Source of the DNA: CAZBSE01 sp964610385
GTDB lineage: Bacteria; Actinomycetota; Humimicrobiia; Humimicrobiales; Humimicrobiaceae
NCBI GenBank assembly: GCA_964610385.1
Contig: CAZSXW010000007.1
Coordinates: 1-64,000 of the forward strand
DNA: 64,000 nt
Direction: 5' to 3'
In this document: positions 8,718 through 17,255 of the stretch, in pieces
Layout: each line of letters begins with the position of its first letter
Position numbering within the stretch: the stretch's first letter is position 1
The notes under the pieces: model-generated
Told to the model about the DNA's origin: nothing
Databases searched by the model: none
What the model saw: only the letters and a program-made list of their open reading frames with translations
Position numbers and translations under genes: made by a program

Positions 8718-8882
8718 ATAGCCATAAGAATAAGAAAAAACGTTAGTAATAATTCCAAAAAACAGGTAATAGAGTCAATTGTATTGGGTTCAAACACCCA
8801 GGTAGAGCTAGCAAGAGAATACAAGATATCGATGGTACTGATAATTACAACAAGAAAAGATTGCATTAATTTTAATTACTAA
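8718..8882 (+). pseudogene. Relic of an IS3-type OrfA transposase (helix-turn-helix part)
   Basis: A 54-codon open stretch starting with ATA after a good GGAGGT (8708-8713) encodes 'KKQVIESIVLGSNTQVELAREYKIS', the typical HTH start of IS3/IS911 OrfA proteins. The start codon appears mutated from ATG, and the protein ends within 25 residues after the HTH. It ends 1 nt before the aldolase ATG, so the leader of that gene is built from transposon debris. Confidence 0.55.
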
Positions 8883-8883
8883 G

Positions 8884-9777
8884 ATGAATAAAATAAAAGG
8901 TGTGATAGCTCCAATAATTACTGTATTTAATGAAGATGAATCGATAGATAATAAGGGAACGATAAGTCATGTAGAGTGGTTAATTGAAAATGGTATCGAA
9001 GGTATAGTTGTTTGCGGTAGTACTGGTGAGTCTATTTCTATGATTAAGGAGGAAAGAAAAGGATTAGCAGAACTTATAGTAAAGGAATTTAAAAATAGTA
9101 CTCATATATGTGTAGGAACTGGTTGTTATAGAACCAAAGATACAATAGAATTAAGTATTCATGCAGAAAGTATAGGTGCAGATTCACTTTTAATAATACC
9201 ACCCTATTATATGGGGTTAACTAAAACACAAATTTTTGAACATTTTAAGGAGATCTCAAAGCATGTAAATATCCCTATAATTCTCTACAGTAATCCTTCT
9301 GCATCAGGGGTATTTCTTAGTGATGAAGAAGTTAAAAAATATTTTGATTTAAAACTGATACAAGGAATAAAGCTTACCATAGACGATCCTTCTCATGTAC
9401 ATATACTTAGATATCTTTGCGGAAATGATTTTTTTATATTTTATGGTGCAGACTTGTGTGTATTAGAAGGTCTTTTATGTGGAGCAGATGGATGGATCTC
9501 TGGTATACCTAATCTAATACCTAATTTATCAAGATTGCTCTGTGATGCAGCATTGGCAGGTGAGAGGAATAAAGCTACTGAAATATGGTATAAAATGCTT
9601 CCCCTTATAAATATGGAAACTTTTTTAGATAATAATAGAGAACCTCACTGGCTTTCATTTATTAAATCAGGTCTTGAGTCAATAGGTAGAAATGTAGGTA
9701 AACCCCGAAAACCAATTTTACCTTTAAATAATAAACATAAAAAAATGATTTCTGACGTTCTTTTAAAAATAATATAA
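8884..9777 (+). CDS. DapA/NanA-family aldolase (class I, pyruvate-type)
   Basis: A 297-residue TIM-barrel protein of the dihydrodipicolinate synthase/N-acetylneuraminate lyase superfamily. GSTGE is at 45-49, the catalytic Tyr is Y135 in LYSNPSASG, and the Schiff-base Lys is K163 in GIKLTIDDPS. Members condense or cleave pyruvate with an aldehyde. As the first gene of a catabolic island it is more likely a 2-keto-3-deoxy sugar acid aldolase or similar than a lysine-biosynthesis enzyme. No ribosome site precedes the ATG. A terminator follows at 9864. Confidence 0.88.
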   Translation: MNKIKGVIAPIITVFNEDESIDNKGTISHVEWLIENGIEGIVVCGSTGESISMIKEERKGLAELIVKEFKNSTHICVGTGCYRTKDTIELSIHAESIGADSLLIIPPYYMGLTKTQIFEHFKEISKHVNIPIILYSNPSASGVFLSDEEVKKYFDLKLIQGIKLTIDDPSHVHILRYLCGNDFFIFYGADLCVLEGLLCGADGWISGIPNLIPNLSRLLCDAALAGERNKATEIWYKMLPLINMETFLDNNREPHWLSFIKSGLESIGRNVGKPRKPILPLNNKHKKMISDVLLKII

Positions 9778-9863
9778 GTGCTTAAATAGGGGGCAGTACT
9801 AGCTGATAAGCAAACCTTGTTATTGAATGATAACAATAAAAAGATAATTTGTAATATTAAAGC

Positions 9864-9891
9864 AATTGTTTGAAATCAAACAATTTTTTTA
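9864..9891 (+). terminator. Rho-independent terminator after the aldolase gene
   Basis: Stem AATTGTTTG (9864-9872) with CAAACAATT (9877-9885), loop AAAT, followed by a run of T. It separates the aldolase gene from the following SDR gene. Confidence 0.8.
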
Positions 9892-9931
9892 TTAAGAAAA
9901 CAGAAATGCTTATAAGATTAAGGAGGGAGAA

Positions 9932-10690
9932 ATGAAGCAAGAATCAAAGACGGCTATTGTTACTGGAGGAAGTAGAGGTATTGGGCGAGCAATTGTTTTA
10001 AATCTTGCAGAGAGTGGAATGAATGTAGTAATAAATTACGTAACTAATGAGAAAGCTGCAGAGAGTTTAAATAATGAACTTAATTCAAAAGGGTGTAAGT
10101 GTCTTTTTGTTAAGGCAGATGTGTCAAAGGAAGATGATGCCAGAAGGATGGTTAAAGAAACAGTCTCTAAATTTAAAACAGTTGATGTATTAGTAAATAA
10201 TGCTGGAATATTTACTTATCACCAACCACCTCCTATTTCTATTTTAGACATAGAATCTGATGAGTGGCGCAGAGTATTAGCTGTAAATCTTGACGGTGTA
10301 TTCTACTGCTCAAAAGCTGCTTATGAAGTAATGGTAGAAAGAAAATACGGTAGGATTATTAATATATCTTCTATGGCTGCTAAAACAGGCGATTGTCCAG
10401 TACCATATGTTTCTTCAAAGGCAGGGGTAATCGGGTTTACTAAAGCATTAGCTCATGAAGGTGCACCTTATGGAATAACGGTTAACACGATATTGCCTGG
10501 GTTTATTATGACAGAATTATTTAGGGCAACACCATCTAATGAAAGGGAAGTCAAAAGAAAAAAGATTCCGCTTAATAATTTTGGGGAACCTTCTGATATT
10601 GCAAAATTAGTCAATTTTCTTATATCAAGTAATGCAGATTACATAACAGGAGCTGCTATAGATATAAATGGTGGAGCACTTATGGACTAA
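9932..10690 (+). CDS. Short-chain dehydrogenase/reductase (SDR)
   Basis: A 252-residue classical SDR: TGGSRGIG cofactor loop at 11-18, NNAG at 89-92, catalytic Ser146/147, Tyr159 and Lys163 (YVSSK). The C-terminus 'YITGAAIDINGG' is typical. NAD(P)-dependent oxidation of a hydroxyl group on a sugar, polyol or ketoacid is expected. The ATG follows a strong AGGAGGGAG. It resembles FabG-type proteins, but its surroundings argue for catabolism. Confidence 0.9.
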   Translation: MKQESKTAIVTGGSRGIGRAIVLNLAESGMNVVINYVTNEKAAESLNNELNSKGCKCLFVKADVSKEDDARRMVKETVSKFKTVDVLVNNAGIFTYHQPPPISILDIESDEWRRVLAVNLDGVFYCSKAAYEVMVERKYGRIINISSMAAKTGDCPVPYVSSKAGVIGFTKALAHEGAPYGITVNTILPGFIMTELFRATPSNEREVKRKKIPLNNFGEPSDIAKLVNFLISSNADYITGAAIDINGGALMD

Positions 10691-10895
10691 AGTTAGATAG
10701 ATTATTATTTATATATAGGGTAAGGACTAAAAATAAGGACGTAAAGAATTCTGTGCAAGGATCTTAAAGCAAGGAAGATAAAAAATCAATATTTAGGTAT
10801 ATTTTCATAAATCCTGCCAATTCTTATTTATACAGACGCTCTAAAAATTACAGAGTACGAGGTTAGTAAGAATTTAAAAAAAGAGAGGAATTTAG

Positions 10896-11891
10896 ATGTC
10901 AAGCCAAAAAATAGAGGCAGTTTATCTTGTAAAACCAGGAAAGATTGAAATAAGAGAGTCAGAAATAAATCCACCAAAGGAAGGAGAAGTACAAATTCAA
11001 GTTAAGGCTTGTGGAGTATGTACAGGTGATGTAAACGTATTTAAAGGAATAGATGTTGAATGGTACCAATCTACATGGGGGGATCTCCCTACCATTGCAG
11101 GACATGAAGGTGTAGGAGTTGTCAATAAAGTTGGTCGCAATATAAATGATTTAACACCTGGGGATAAAGTAACTTTAGTATGGGGGGAATGTCTAAATGG
11201 GCATTTTGCAAGTCATGTAAACCTTTCTCGAGAACAAGTAGCAAAGATACCTGAGGATGTAGAAGATTTTTGTGTATGGATAACAGAACCTCAAGCCTGT
11301 GTGATTAATGCTTTATATCATACACAGATTTTTCCTGGGGAACGTTTAATTGTAATTGGTTGTGGATTTATGGGGCTCTTAATTATTCAGGCTTTAAAAG
11401 GGGCTAGCTTCGCAGGTGAGATTATTGGAGTTGATATTGATAATAGAAGATTAAAAATGGCCAAGGAATTTGGTGCTAATGTTACTTTTAACAATAATAA
11501 AGAAGACGACATATCAGAACTTACTAGTTTATTTTCAAATAAAACTGATATAGTCATTGAAACTGCCGGTGTACAAGAAACTCTTTACCTGGGCACTAAG
11601 TTAGTAAGGCCTGGGGGGAAATTTACAATTTTTGCATGGCATCATGGAAATCGTATCTTTAATGGAACCAAATGGCATCTTGGAGGAATTAGGGTTTTAA
11701 ATGCCGGTCCAGCAATTGAGCCAAATTTTTTAAGGATATTTAAAGGTACTGTTGCTCTAATGAAAAGAGGTATCTTCAATTTGAGCCCATTAATTACACA
11801 CAGATTATCTTATAAAAAAGCTCAACAAATGTTTGAAATTGCCACTGAACCAGGAAAATATAAGTATATTAAGGGTGTCCTTACATTCTAG
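10896..11891 (+). CDS. Medium-chain zinc-type dehydrogenase without structural zinc loop
   Basis: A 331-residue MDR protein. Catalytic-zinc residues Cys42 and His70-Glu71 (GHEGVG) are present, and the Rossmann loop is GCGFMG (155-160). The four-Cys structural zinc lobe of alcohol and sorbitol dehydrogenases is missing: between residues 95 and 130 there is a short direct path. It probably oxidises a polyol or sugar hydroxyl with NAD(P). The ribosome site GAGAGG precedes the ATG. The 205-bp gap upstream shows no other gene. Confidence 0.88.
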   Translation: MSSQKIEAVYLVKPGKIEIRESEINPPKEGEVQIQVKACGVCTGDVNVFKGIDVEWYQSTWGDLPTIAGHEGVGVVNKVGRNINDLTPGDKVTLVWGECLNGHFASHVNLSREQVAKIPEDVEDFCVWITEPQACVINALYHTQIFPGERLIVIGCGFMGLLIIQALKGASFAGEIIGVDIDNRRLKMAKEFGANVTFNNNKEDDISELTSLFSNKTDIVIETAGVQETLYLGTKLVRPGGKFTIFAWHHGNRIFNGTKWHLGGIRVLNAGPAIEPNFLRIFKGTVALMKRGIFNLSPLITHRLSYKKAQQMFEIATEPGKYKYIKGVLTF

Positions 11892-12001
11892 ATAGTTATT
11901 TAGATTTTTTAATTATTATTTCTTAGAAAGATAGTTCTAAGAGAGATATTAAGAGATAATTATTATTTTATAAATTTTATTAAGACAAGGAGGATGTGAT
12001 A

Positions 12002-12862
12002 ATGTCTTATAAAAATCTTAAAGTTACTCTACACCATGTAACTATTAAACAATGTACTGATGTGGAAGAACAAATTAAAATTGCTTCAAAGGCTGGATAT
12101 CAGGGTATTGATTTTGGTTATTTAGATGTTGCTAAATATTTAAAAAATGGTAATAGCATTAAGAAGCTAGTAGATATGTTAGATAAAAACAATCTGGTAG
12201 TATCACATTTTGATTGCTTGGCAGGGTGGCAATTTAATGATGGATTACCATTAGTCTGTGAGCTGGAAAATAAAACAGGAAAGAAAAAAGAGGATATTAT
12301 CCGAGAGGCAGAAGAATTCTTGAAGGTCTGCTCAGAACTAAGATGCCAGTATGTATTAACGGTTTCAGCTATTGAAGAAAGTGGTAGTATAAATAGTGCC
12401 GCTAATGATCTTGCTAGAGTAAATGAACTAATAAATAAGTATGGTAGATTAGTAGCTTTCGAATATGTGGGGTTTGCTAAACAGATAAATAATCTTTCAA
12501 TAGCAATGGAAATTATTAGAAAAACGGGATGCCAAAATATTGGCGTTTTACTTGATACATTTCATTTTTACGTAGGTGGGTCTACGATTAATGACTTGGA
12601 AAAGTTACCTCTAGAAGACATAGCGCTTGTTCATATCAATGATTCAAAAGACAAGCCCCGAAATGTATTAACGGATTTAGATCGTATTTTTCCGGGTGAT
12701 GGTATAATACCATTAGAACAAATTCTTGCCGTTTTGAAGAACAAGGGATATTCGGGTTATTTATCAGTGGAGATATTCAACGAAGAATATTGGAAAAATG
12801 ATCCTCTTAAAATAGCTATAGAAGCTAGAGAAAAAACAGAAAGAATTTTATCGAGAATATAA
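12002..12862 (+). CDS. Sugar-phosphate isomerase/epimerase (xylose isomerase-like TIM barrel)
   Basis: A 286-residue TIM-barrel protein of the IolE/UlaE/xylose isomerase-like family. Metal-binding type motifs follow in order: AFEYVGF, DTFHFYVGG, HINDSKD and the final SVEIFNEEYW. It isomerises or epimerises a keto sugar, sugar acid or inosose. The frame also opens at GTG 11996, but AAGGAGG (11987-11993) sits 8 nt before the ATG at 12002, which is used here. Confidence 0.87.
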   Translation: MSYKNLKVTLHHVTIKQCTDVEEQIKIASKAGYQGIDFGYLDVAKYLKNGNSIKKLVDMLDKNNLVVSHFDCLAGWQFNDGLPLVCELENKTGKKKEDIIREAEEFLKVCSELRCQYVLTVSAIEESGSINSAANDLARVNELINKYGRLVAFEYVGFAKQINNLSIAMEIIRKTGCQNIGVLLDTFHFYVGGSTINDLEKLPLEDIALVHINDSKDKPRNVLTDLDRIFPGDGIIPLEQILAVLKNKGYSGYLSVEIFNEEYWKNDPLKIAIEAREKTERILSRI

Positions 12863-12864
12863 AT

Positions 12865-12894
12865 CTTAGCTAAATAATATGTTTATTTGCTAAG
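12865..12894 (+). terminator. Stem-loop after the isomerase gene
   Basis: CTTAGC (12865-12870) pairs with GCTAAG (12889-12894), with a further AAATA/TATTT inside. There is no T-run behind it, so it may be a 3'-end stabiliser rather than an intrinsic terminator. The following 235 bp up to the convergent gene holds nothing recognisable. Confidence 0.35.
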
Positions 12895-13130
12895 CAATAT
12901 GCAAGAGGTAATCGAAAAAAGTATTAGTTTGATGAAAATAATACTGTAATACTGCGATAAGAAATAGGGTTTTATCTATTGTAAAAGGTATTGGGTATTT
13001 ATAAGTATTTCTCCAATAATAAAACTTAAAACTGTCAATAATTCTTCTATATAAATTTTAACTTCGGTTTTATAATCTCTAATTAACTATTAAGAGCCTA
13101 TAACGTATTGCTTCTTATACCATAAATCTC

Positions 13131-14135
13131 TTATTTACTCTCCAAAGAATCTTTTACTAAGTTATATAATTTAACACCATTTACAGCATCTTCTAATGTA
13201 GAAGTATCAATAGGTTTATTATTCATTACTTTATCAATAAAATAGTAAATTTCCTTTTCATATCCATCTGTTTTATCGATACTAATGTCTTTTCCAAATT
13301 TTTCGCTATTTTCATATACTCTTAAATTTCCACCTTCGGCAAAATCTGGATCAATACCTTCTTCAGCTTTTTCAGGAGCAGCAAAACTAAATACAAGTAC
13401 AGCATCCTCAAAGGTAGCTCTATAACCGGAATGGTAAGGAAATGGCTTTGGCATGTTTTGATTTACTTCTAATACAGCATGTAAATCTCCCTGGTATTTA
13501 AAAACCGTAAATGCTTGAGCCCAATTATTTGTACCGCTAATCCTACTTCCTACAGAGTATACTTTTTCTGGGAAACCTAATAACCAGTATACATAATCTA
13601 GCTCATGTATACCTACATCTAAAATACCTCCACCGCTCAATTTTTCATTGGGAAACCATGAACCCCAAGTGGGCATAGGACCTAACATATATATATAAAA
13701 TGATTTTATATTTCCATATTTTTTTGTTAATAAATATTCTTTTACTTTTTCATGTCCACCCATAAATCTGTGAACATACCCAAACATAATTTTCTTATCA
13801 TAATTATGAAACATTTTTTGAATTTTCTCTGCTTCTTTATAGTCTATAGTCAATGGTTTTTCACAAAAAATATTTACATTTTGATTCATGCACTTTTCTA
13901 AATACTCTGCATGCAAATATGTAGGGAGGCATATACTTACAATATCTATTTTATTTTCTGAAAATAACTTATTAAAATTGTCATAAGCTTTACAATTAAA
14001 CTTTTCTGCTATTTTTTTTGTTTGGTCAATAGGAATTCCAAAGATTCCTACTATATTAGTATCTTTGTTTTTGTGATATATATTTAGGTGTACATTACCT
14101 GCCCAACCACTTCCTAAAACTGCAACATTTAACAT
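13131..14135 (-). CDS. Gfo/Idh/MocA-family oxidoreductase
   Basis: A 334-residue NAD(P)-dependent sugar or inositol dehydrogenase-type protein. The Rossmann loop is GSGWAG (8-13) and the family EKP motif is at 92-94. The C-terminal beta-sheet domain contains 'GGGILDVGIHELDYVYWL', where the DxxxH pattern of the active site is typical. It is transcribed opposite to its upstream neighbours, from a promoter block shared with the two binding-protein genes. The ribosome site AAAGGAG lies just before the ATG. Confidence 0.9.
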   Translation of the reverse strand: MLNVAVLGSGWAGNVHLNIYHKNKDTNIVGIFGIPIDQTKKIAEKFNCKAYDNFNKLFSENKIDIVSICLPTYLHAEYLEKCMNQNVNIFCEKPLTIDYKEAEKIQKMFHNYDKKIMFGYVHRFMGGHEKVKEYLLTKKYGNIKSFYIYMLGPMPTWGSWFPNEKLSGGGILDVGIHELDYVYWLLGFPEKVYSVGSRISGTNNWAQAFTVFKYQGDLHAVLEVNQNMPKPFPYHSGYRATFEDAVLVFSFAAPEKAEEGIDPDFAEGGNLRVYENSEKFGKDISIDKTDGYEKEIYYFIDKVMNNKPIDTSTLEDAVNGVKLYNLVKDSLESK

Positions 14136-14238
14136 CTTTTCTCCTTTCTAATTTTATTAAATAAATATATTTATTATTTATCCATTACTCCTATTAAATT
14201 TTAAATTGATTAATAATTAATTAACAAAAGCGTATTTA

Positions 14239-14267
14239 ATTTTATAATAAAGAAACATTTATGTCAA
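14239..14267 (-). promoter_or_regulatory. Shared-block promoter of the Gfo/Idh/MocA gene
   Basis: On the minus strand: TTGACA (14262-14267), 17 nt, TAAAAT (14239-14244). The block from AATCATATAAGAACAT to the -10 is almost identical to those at 15877-15905 and 17186-17214. The leader behind it also resembles theirs, with a GGAGT-ATG mini-ORF that stops after three codons. Confidence 0.75.
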
Positions 14268-14423
14268 TAAAAAATGTTCTTATATGATTGTTAATTATTT
14301 TTAAAATCTATTTTATGTTTTTTAGTTGTGCGGGCAAGCTTAAAAAAGAAGATACTTTATTATTTCTTCTATTCTACCCATTTTCTACTTCGGCATCATT
14401 ATTTCTTATGTTTTTAGATCCAA

Positions 14424-14505
14424 TAATCCGTAGTTATGTCGACTTTTTAAGGAATTATAGGTTTGGGATCCAGAAGGAAGTTATTATAAATCTTACTCCT
14501 GGTAA
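14424..14505 (+). repeat. Diverged direct repeat, copy 2
   Basis: Partner of 8141-8230, same orientation, about 6.3 kb away. The GATCCAGAAG end runs directly into the long hairpin at 14489, suggesting that the hairpin is the end of the former element. Confidence 0.5.
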
Positions 14506-14527
14506 TATAATTACCAGGAGTAAGATT
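14489..14527. terminator. 18-bp perfect hairpin, terminator or element end
   Basis: ATCTTACTCC... at 14489-14506 pairs without mismatch with 14510-14527 across a 3-nt loop. Two further partial copies of GGAGTAAGAT follow directly (14528-14555). It could stop minus-strand transcripts leaving the binding-protein gene 14719-15780, or be an end of the repeat copy. Confidence 0.5.
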
Positions 14528-14718
14528 AGGAGTATTAACAGGAGTAAGATTTTAAGCAGATTTTAAGTCATTAATTAATAAAGTTTACTATGAAACAACA
14601 TTAAAAGATATACACTTTATATTAAGCTAATAATTTATCTCTAGATTTTTACACTTTCACTTTTAAGTCGTAAAGTGCTTACTTTTATAAAATTGATAAC
14701 AGCGTATAGTTCAATCAT

Positions 14719-15780
14719 TTAATCTGGGAAAAGCTCATCAACATTTTCTTCTGTTACTAGTACAGTTGGTATGTATATTGCTTTTTGAGTACCCCAATCA
14801 TATTCTACATCAGTATAATCAAAACTTTCGCCGTTTAAAATTTTCTCAGCAATTATTACGCTTTGAGCACCTAATTCTTTGGAATCCGCACTAAGTGTTG
14901 CATTTAATTTTCCTTCTTTTATAGCCGTAATTGCATCATCAATACCATCAAATCCTACTGTTACAATTTCATCTAATTTACCAGCAGCTTCAATTGAAGC
15001 TACTGCACCTAAAATCATTGTATCATTTCCGGCAGTAACTGCATTTATTTCATCATATGCTTGTAAAAAATCATCCATAACACTCAGTCCAAGATCCATT
15101 GACCAGTCAGCATTTTTAACAGCTGTTGTAATTCCGGAATATTTATCAAATATATTCATATTTCCTTTTGTTCTATCCATAGCAGTGGTTTGACCAGCTA
15201 TACCTTCTAATATACAAGCCATTCCTTCTTCTCCAATATTATCAACTACATATTGAGCCTGCTTTTCTCCCCCTGCAACATTATCTGCTGCAAAAATACT
15301 CACTTCTGAGCCAAGTATGCTATCATCTAATGCTATTACAGGTATCTCAGCATCAATAGATGACTGAATTACACTTTTCATTGATACTGGATCAGTAGTT
15401 GCAAACATAATAATTGCATCAACACCTTGAACTACTAAATCATCAACAAGTTGTTGCTGAAGTTCAGTATCATTTGCAGATTGCACATCGATCAGTTCCC
15501 AACCTCTATTATCACATTCTTCTCTGGCTGCTCCTAAAACATTAACAAAATATGGATTATCTAATGTTTTAATATCCATTCCTATTTTTATTTCTTCTTC
15601 AGCTGCTGTAGTTGTTTCTTCTTCTTCTTCTTCTTCTGCTGCTGCTACCTCTTCTGTAGTTGTCTCTTCTTCTTCTTCTGCTGCTGCTGCTTCCCCACCT
15701 TTTTGACAACCACTAAAGAATAATACCGACATTGCTGCTATTAATAAAACTGCTAAGACATAGCTCAATATTTTCCTCAT
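14719..15780 (-). CDS. Sugar-type ABC transporter substrate-binding lipoprotein 1
   Basis: 353 residues. The type II signal peptide has lipobox FSGC (Cys25). A low-complexity Glu/Thr/Ala linker (about residues 30-65) follows, then a periplasmic-binding-protein fold of the RbsB group ('QQQLVDDLVVQGVDAIIMFATT', 'VIALDDSI', 'AVTAGNDTMILGA'). It delivers a sugar-like ligand to a membrane permease; the only matching permease and ATPase here are at 18568 and 19650. The first 65 residues, the leader and the promoter are nearly identical to those of the paralogue at 17300, but the bodies have diverged, so ligands may differ. Confidence 0.92.
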   Translation of the reverse strand: MRKILSYVLAVLLIAAMSVLFFSGCQKGGEAAAAEEEEETTTEEVAAAEEEEEEETTTAAEEEIKIGMDIKTLDNPYFVNVLGAAREECDNRGWELIDVQSANDTELQQQLVDDLVVQGVDAIIMFATTDPVSMKSVIQSSIDAEIPVIALDDSILGSEVSIFAADNVAGGEKQAQYVVDNIGEEGMACILEGIAGQTTAMDRTKGNMNIFDKYSGITTAVKNADWSMDLGLSVMDDFLQAYDEINAVTAGNDTMILGAVASIEAAGKLDEIVTVGFDGIDDAITAIKEGKLNATLSADSKELGAQSVIIAEKILNGESFDYTDVEYDWGTQKAIYIPTVLVTEENVDELFPD

Positions 15781-15824
15781 TTTTCCTCCTTTCTTTTTAA
15801 ATGAGATAAATTTATTTTATTCAT
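15777..15824 (-). CDS. 15-codon leader ORF overlapping the binding-protein start
   Basis: ATG at 15824 has a strong GGAGGTG before it and encodes MNKINLSHLKRKEEK. Its TGA overlaps the ATG of the binding-protein gene (ATGA). The paralogue at 17256 keeps the same length, frame and overlap with two substitutions. It may couple translation or tune expression; it may also be only the residue of a ribosome-site-rich leader. Confidence 0.4.
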   Translation of the reverse strand: MNKINLSHLKRKEEK

Positions 15825-15876
15825 TCATCACCTCCTATTTAATTTTAAATTAAATTGACTGACAAAAGTGTAATTA

Positions 15877-15905
15877 ATTTTATAGTAAAGAAACATTTAT
15901 GTCAA
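15877..15905 (-). promoter_or_regulatory. Shared-block promoter of binding-protein gene 1
   Basis: Minus strand: TTGACA (15900-15905), 17 nt, TAAAAT (15877-15882). An imperfect inverted repeat AAGAACAT...ATGTTTCTT spans the -35 region and is a likely operator. Confidence 0.8.
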
Positions 15906-16061
15906 TAAATTATGTTCTTATATGATTGTTAATTATTTTTGAAATCTGTAATATATATAAATTAGTTAATAAATATTATTTTTTTATTTACAGTTATGTT
16001 TATTTATTTTAGAATATCTATTATATTTTATAAAAATTATTTAAATTAATTTAATAAAAGT

Positions 16062-17054
16062 ATGTATAATAAAAAATCGAAATTTAAAGTAGTTGTAACA
16101 GGACATGTTTACAACAATTTAAATATAGAAGAAGAAATGCTTAAAAGTATTAATTCTTATTTAGTTGATGCTAATAATTTTAATAGAGATGAGCTTTTAA
16201 ATATAGTAAAAAATGCTGATGCTTTAATAGTTGGAGATACTATTATAGATAAACAAATAATAAAAAATATGAAAAAATGTAAAATTATATCAGAATATGG
16301 TATCGGAGTAGATAATATAGACCTAACAGCTGCAAGTGAATGTAGAATAGTAGTTACTAATGTTCCTGATTATGGAACTAATGAAGTTGCTGATCACGCG
16401 ATTGCATTATTGTTGTCAATAGAAAAGAAAATATGCAAGCTTAGTTATTTAGTAAAAACCAAAGGTTGGTCATATGCAAGAAAAAGGGTAAAACCTATTT
16501 TTAGATTAGAAGGAAAGATTTTAGGAATTATAGGGTTTGGAAGAATAGGATCAGCATTTGCTAATAGAGCAGCACCTTTTGGCTTCAAAATATTAGTTTA
16601 TGATCCTTATAAAAATGATAATACTATAAAAAAAAGTGGTTATATTTCAGCAAATTTAGATAGAATTTTAAAAGAATCTGATTTTATATCATTTCATATA
16701 CCATTATGTGATGAAACACGCAGTTTAATTAATGAAGAAAAATTTGAATTAATGAAGAAAAATGCTTATATAATAAATACTGCTAGAGGTGAAATTCTTG
16801 ATGAAAACGCATTTCTTAAAGCTCTTAAAAATAAATGGATTGCAGGAGCAGCTATAGATGTTTTAGCTGATTATGAGCCTAAACATAATAATCCTCTAAT
16901 CGAATATTCTAAAAAAAATGACAACTTGTTAATTGTACCACATACCGCTTGGTATTCTGAGGAATCTGAATTAGATCTCAGGGTTGGTGCTACTAAAGCT
17001 GTAATTGACCAGTTAACAGGAAAAAAGCCTAGATCACAAATTAATATTTTTTAA
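16062..17054 (+). CDS. D-isomer-specific 2-hydroxyacid dehydrogenase
   Basis: A 330-residue phosphoglycerate/glyoxylate reductase-like protein. NAD loop GFGRIG at 158-163. The catalytic triad is present: Arg242 (NTARGE), Glu272 (DYEP) and His294 (VPHTAW). It reduces or oxidises a 2-hydroxy/2-keto acid, fitting sugar-acid breakdown. It lies between the two inverted binding-protein genes. No clear ribosome site is seen. A weak TTCTTT/AAAGAA stem follows the stop. Confidence 0.9.
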   Translation: MYNKKSKFKVVVTGHVYNNLNIEEEMLKSINSYLVDANNFNRDELLNIVKNADALIVGDTIIDKQIIKNMKKCKIISEYGIGVDNIDLTAASECRIVVTNVPDYGTNEVADHAIALLLSIEKKICKLSYLVKTKGWSYARKRVKPIFRLEGKILGIIGFGRIGSAFANRAAPFGFKILVYDPYKNDNTIKKSGYISANLDRILKESDFISFHIPLCDETRSLINEEKFELMKKNAYIINTARGEILDENAFLKALKNKWIAGAAIDVLADYEPKHNNPLIEYSKKNDNLLIVPHTAWYSEESELDLRVGATKAVIDQLTGKKPRSQINIF

Positions 17055-17171
17055 TTCTTTGAATCGGATTAAAGAACAATACTACTATAATATAGGGAAA
17101 ATATCTTGAATATCTTAATATAATAGATAAATAAACATAAAATAGATTTTAAAAATAAATAACAATCATAT

Positions 17172-17214
17172 AAGAACATTATTTATTGACATAAATGTTT
17201 CTTTATTATAAAAT
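17172..17214 (+). promoter_or_regulatory. Shared-block operator and promoter of binding-protein gene 2
   Basis: TTGACA (17186-17191), 17 nt, TAAAAT (17209-17214). Imperfect inverted repeat AAGAACATT (17172-17180) with AATGTTTCTT (17194-17203) overlaps the -35 box. A protein bound there would block RNA polymerase. The island's DeoR protein is the obvious candidate. Confidence 0.75.
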
Positions 17215-17255
17215 TAATTACACTTTTGTCAGTCAATTTAATTTGGAGGTGATGA

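Larger units (their letters stand above)
14136..14718. other. 583-bp intergenic region with promoter, repeat and hairpin, no gene
   Basis: Lies between two minus-strand genes. It contains the leader and promoter (14239-14267) of the Gfo/Idh gene, a degenerate repeat (14424-14505) and a long perfect hairpin (14489-14527). A 92-codon plus-strand open frame (14288-14566) has no ribosome site and no family features and is not accepted as a gene. Confidence 0.6.
15578..15947 (-). repeat. Inverted repeat arm A (promoter + leader + signal/linker coding)
   Basis: About 365 bp nearly identical to 17144-17500 in reverse orientation. It covers the operator/promoter, the 15-codon leader ORF and the first 65 or so codons of the binding-protein gene. 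The arms differ mainly in the number of GAA-type triplets in the Glu linker (seven against five Glu in the second block). Confidence 0.85.

Noticed and set aside
8600..8866. 88-codon hydrophobic minus-strand frame
   Set aside because: The plus strand of the same DNA encodes a recognisable transposase HTH fragment; the hydrophobic look is the complement of AT-rich coding.
14288..14566. 92-codon open frame in the island gap
   Set aside because: Runs through a repeat and a perfect hairpin, has no ribosome site and no recognisable domain.
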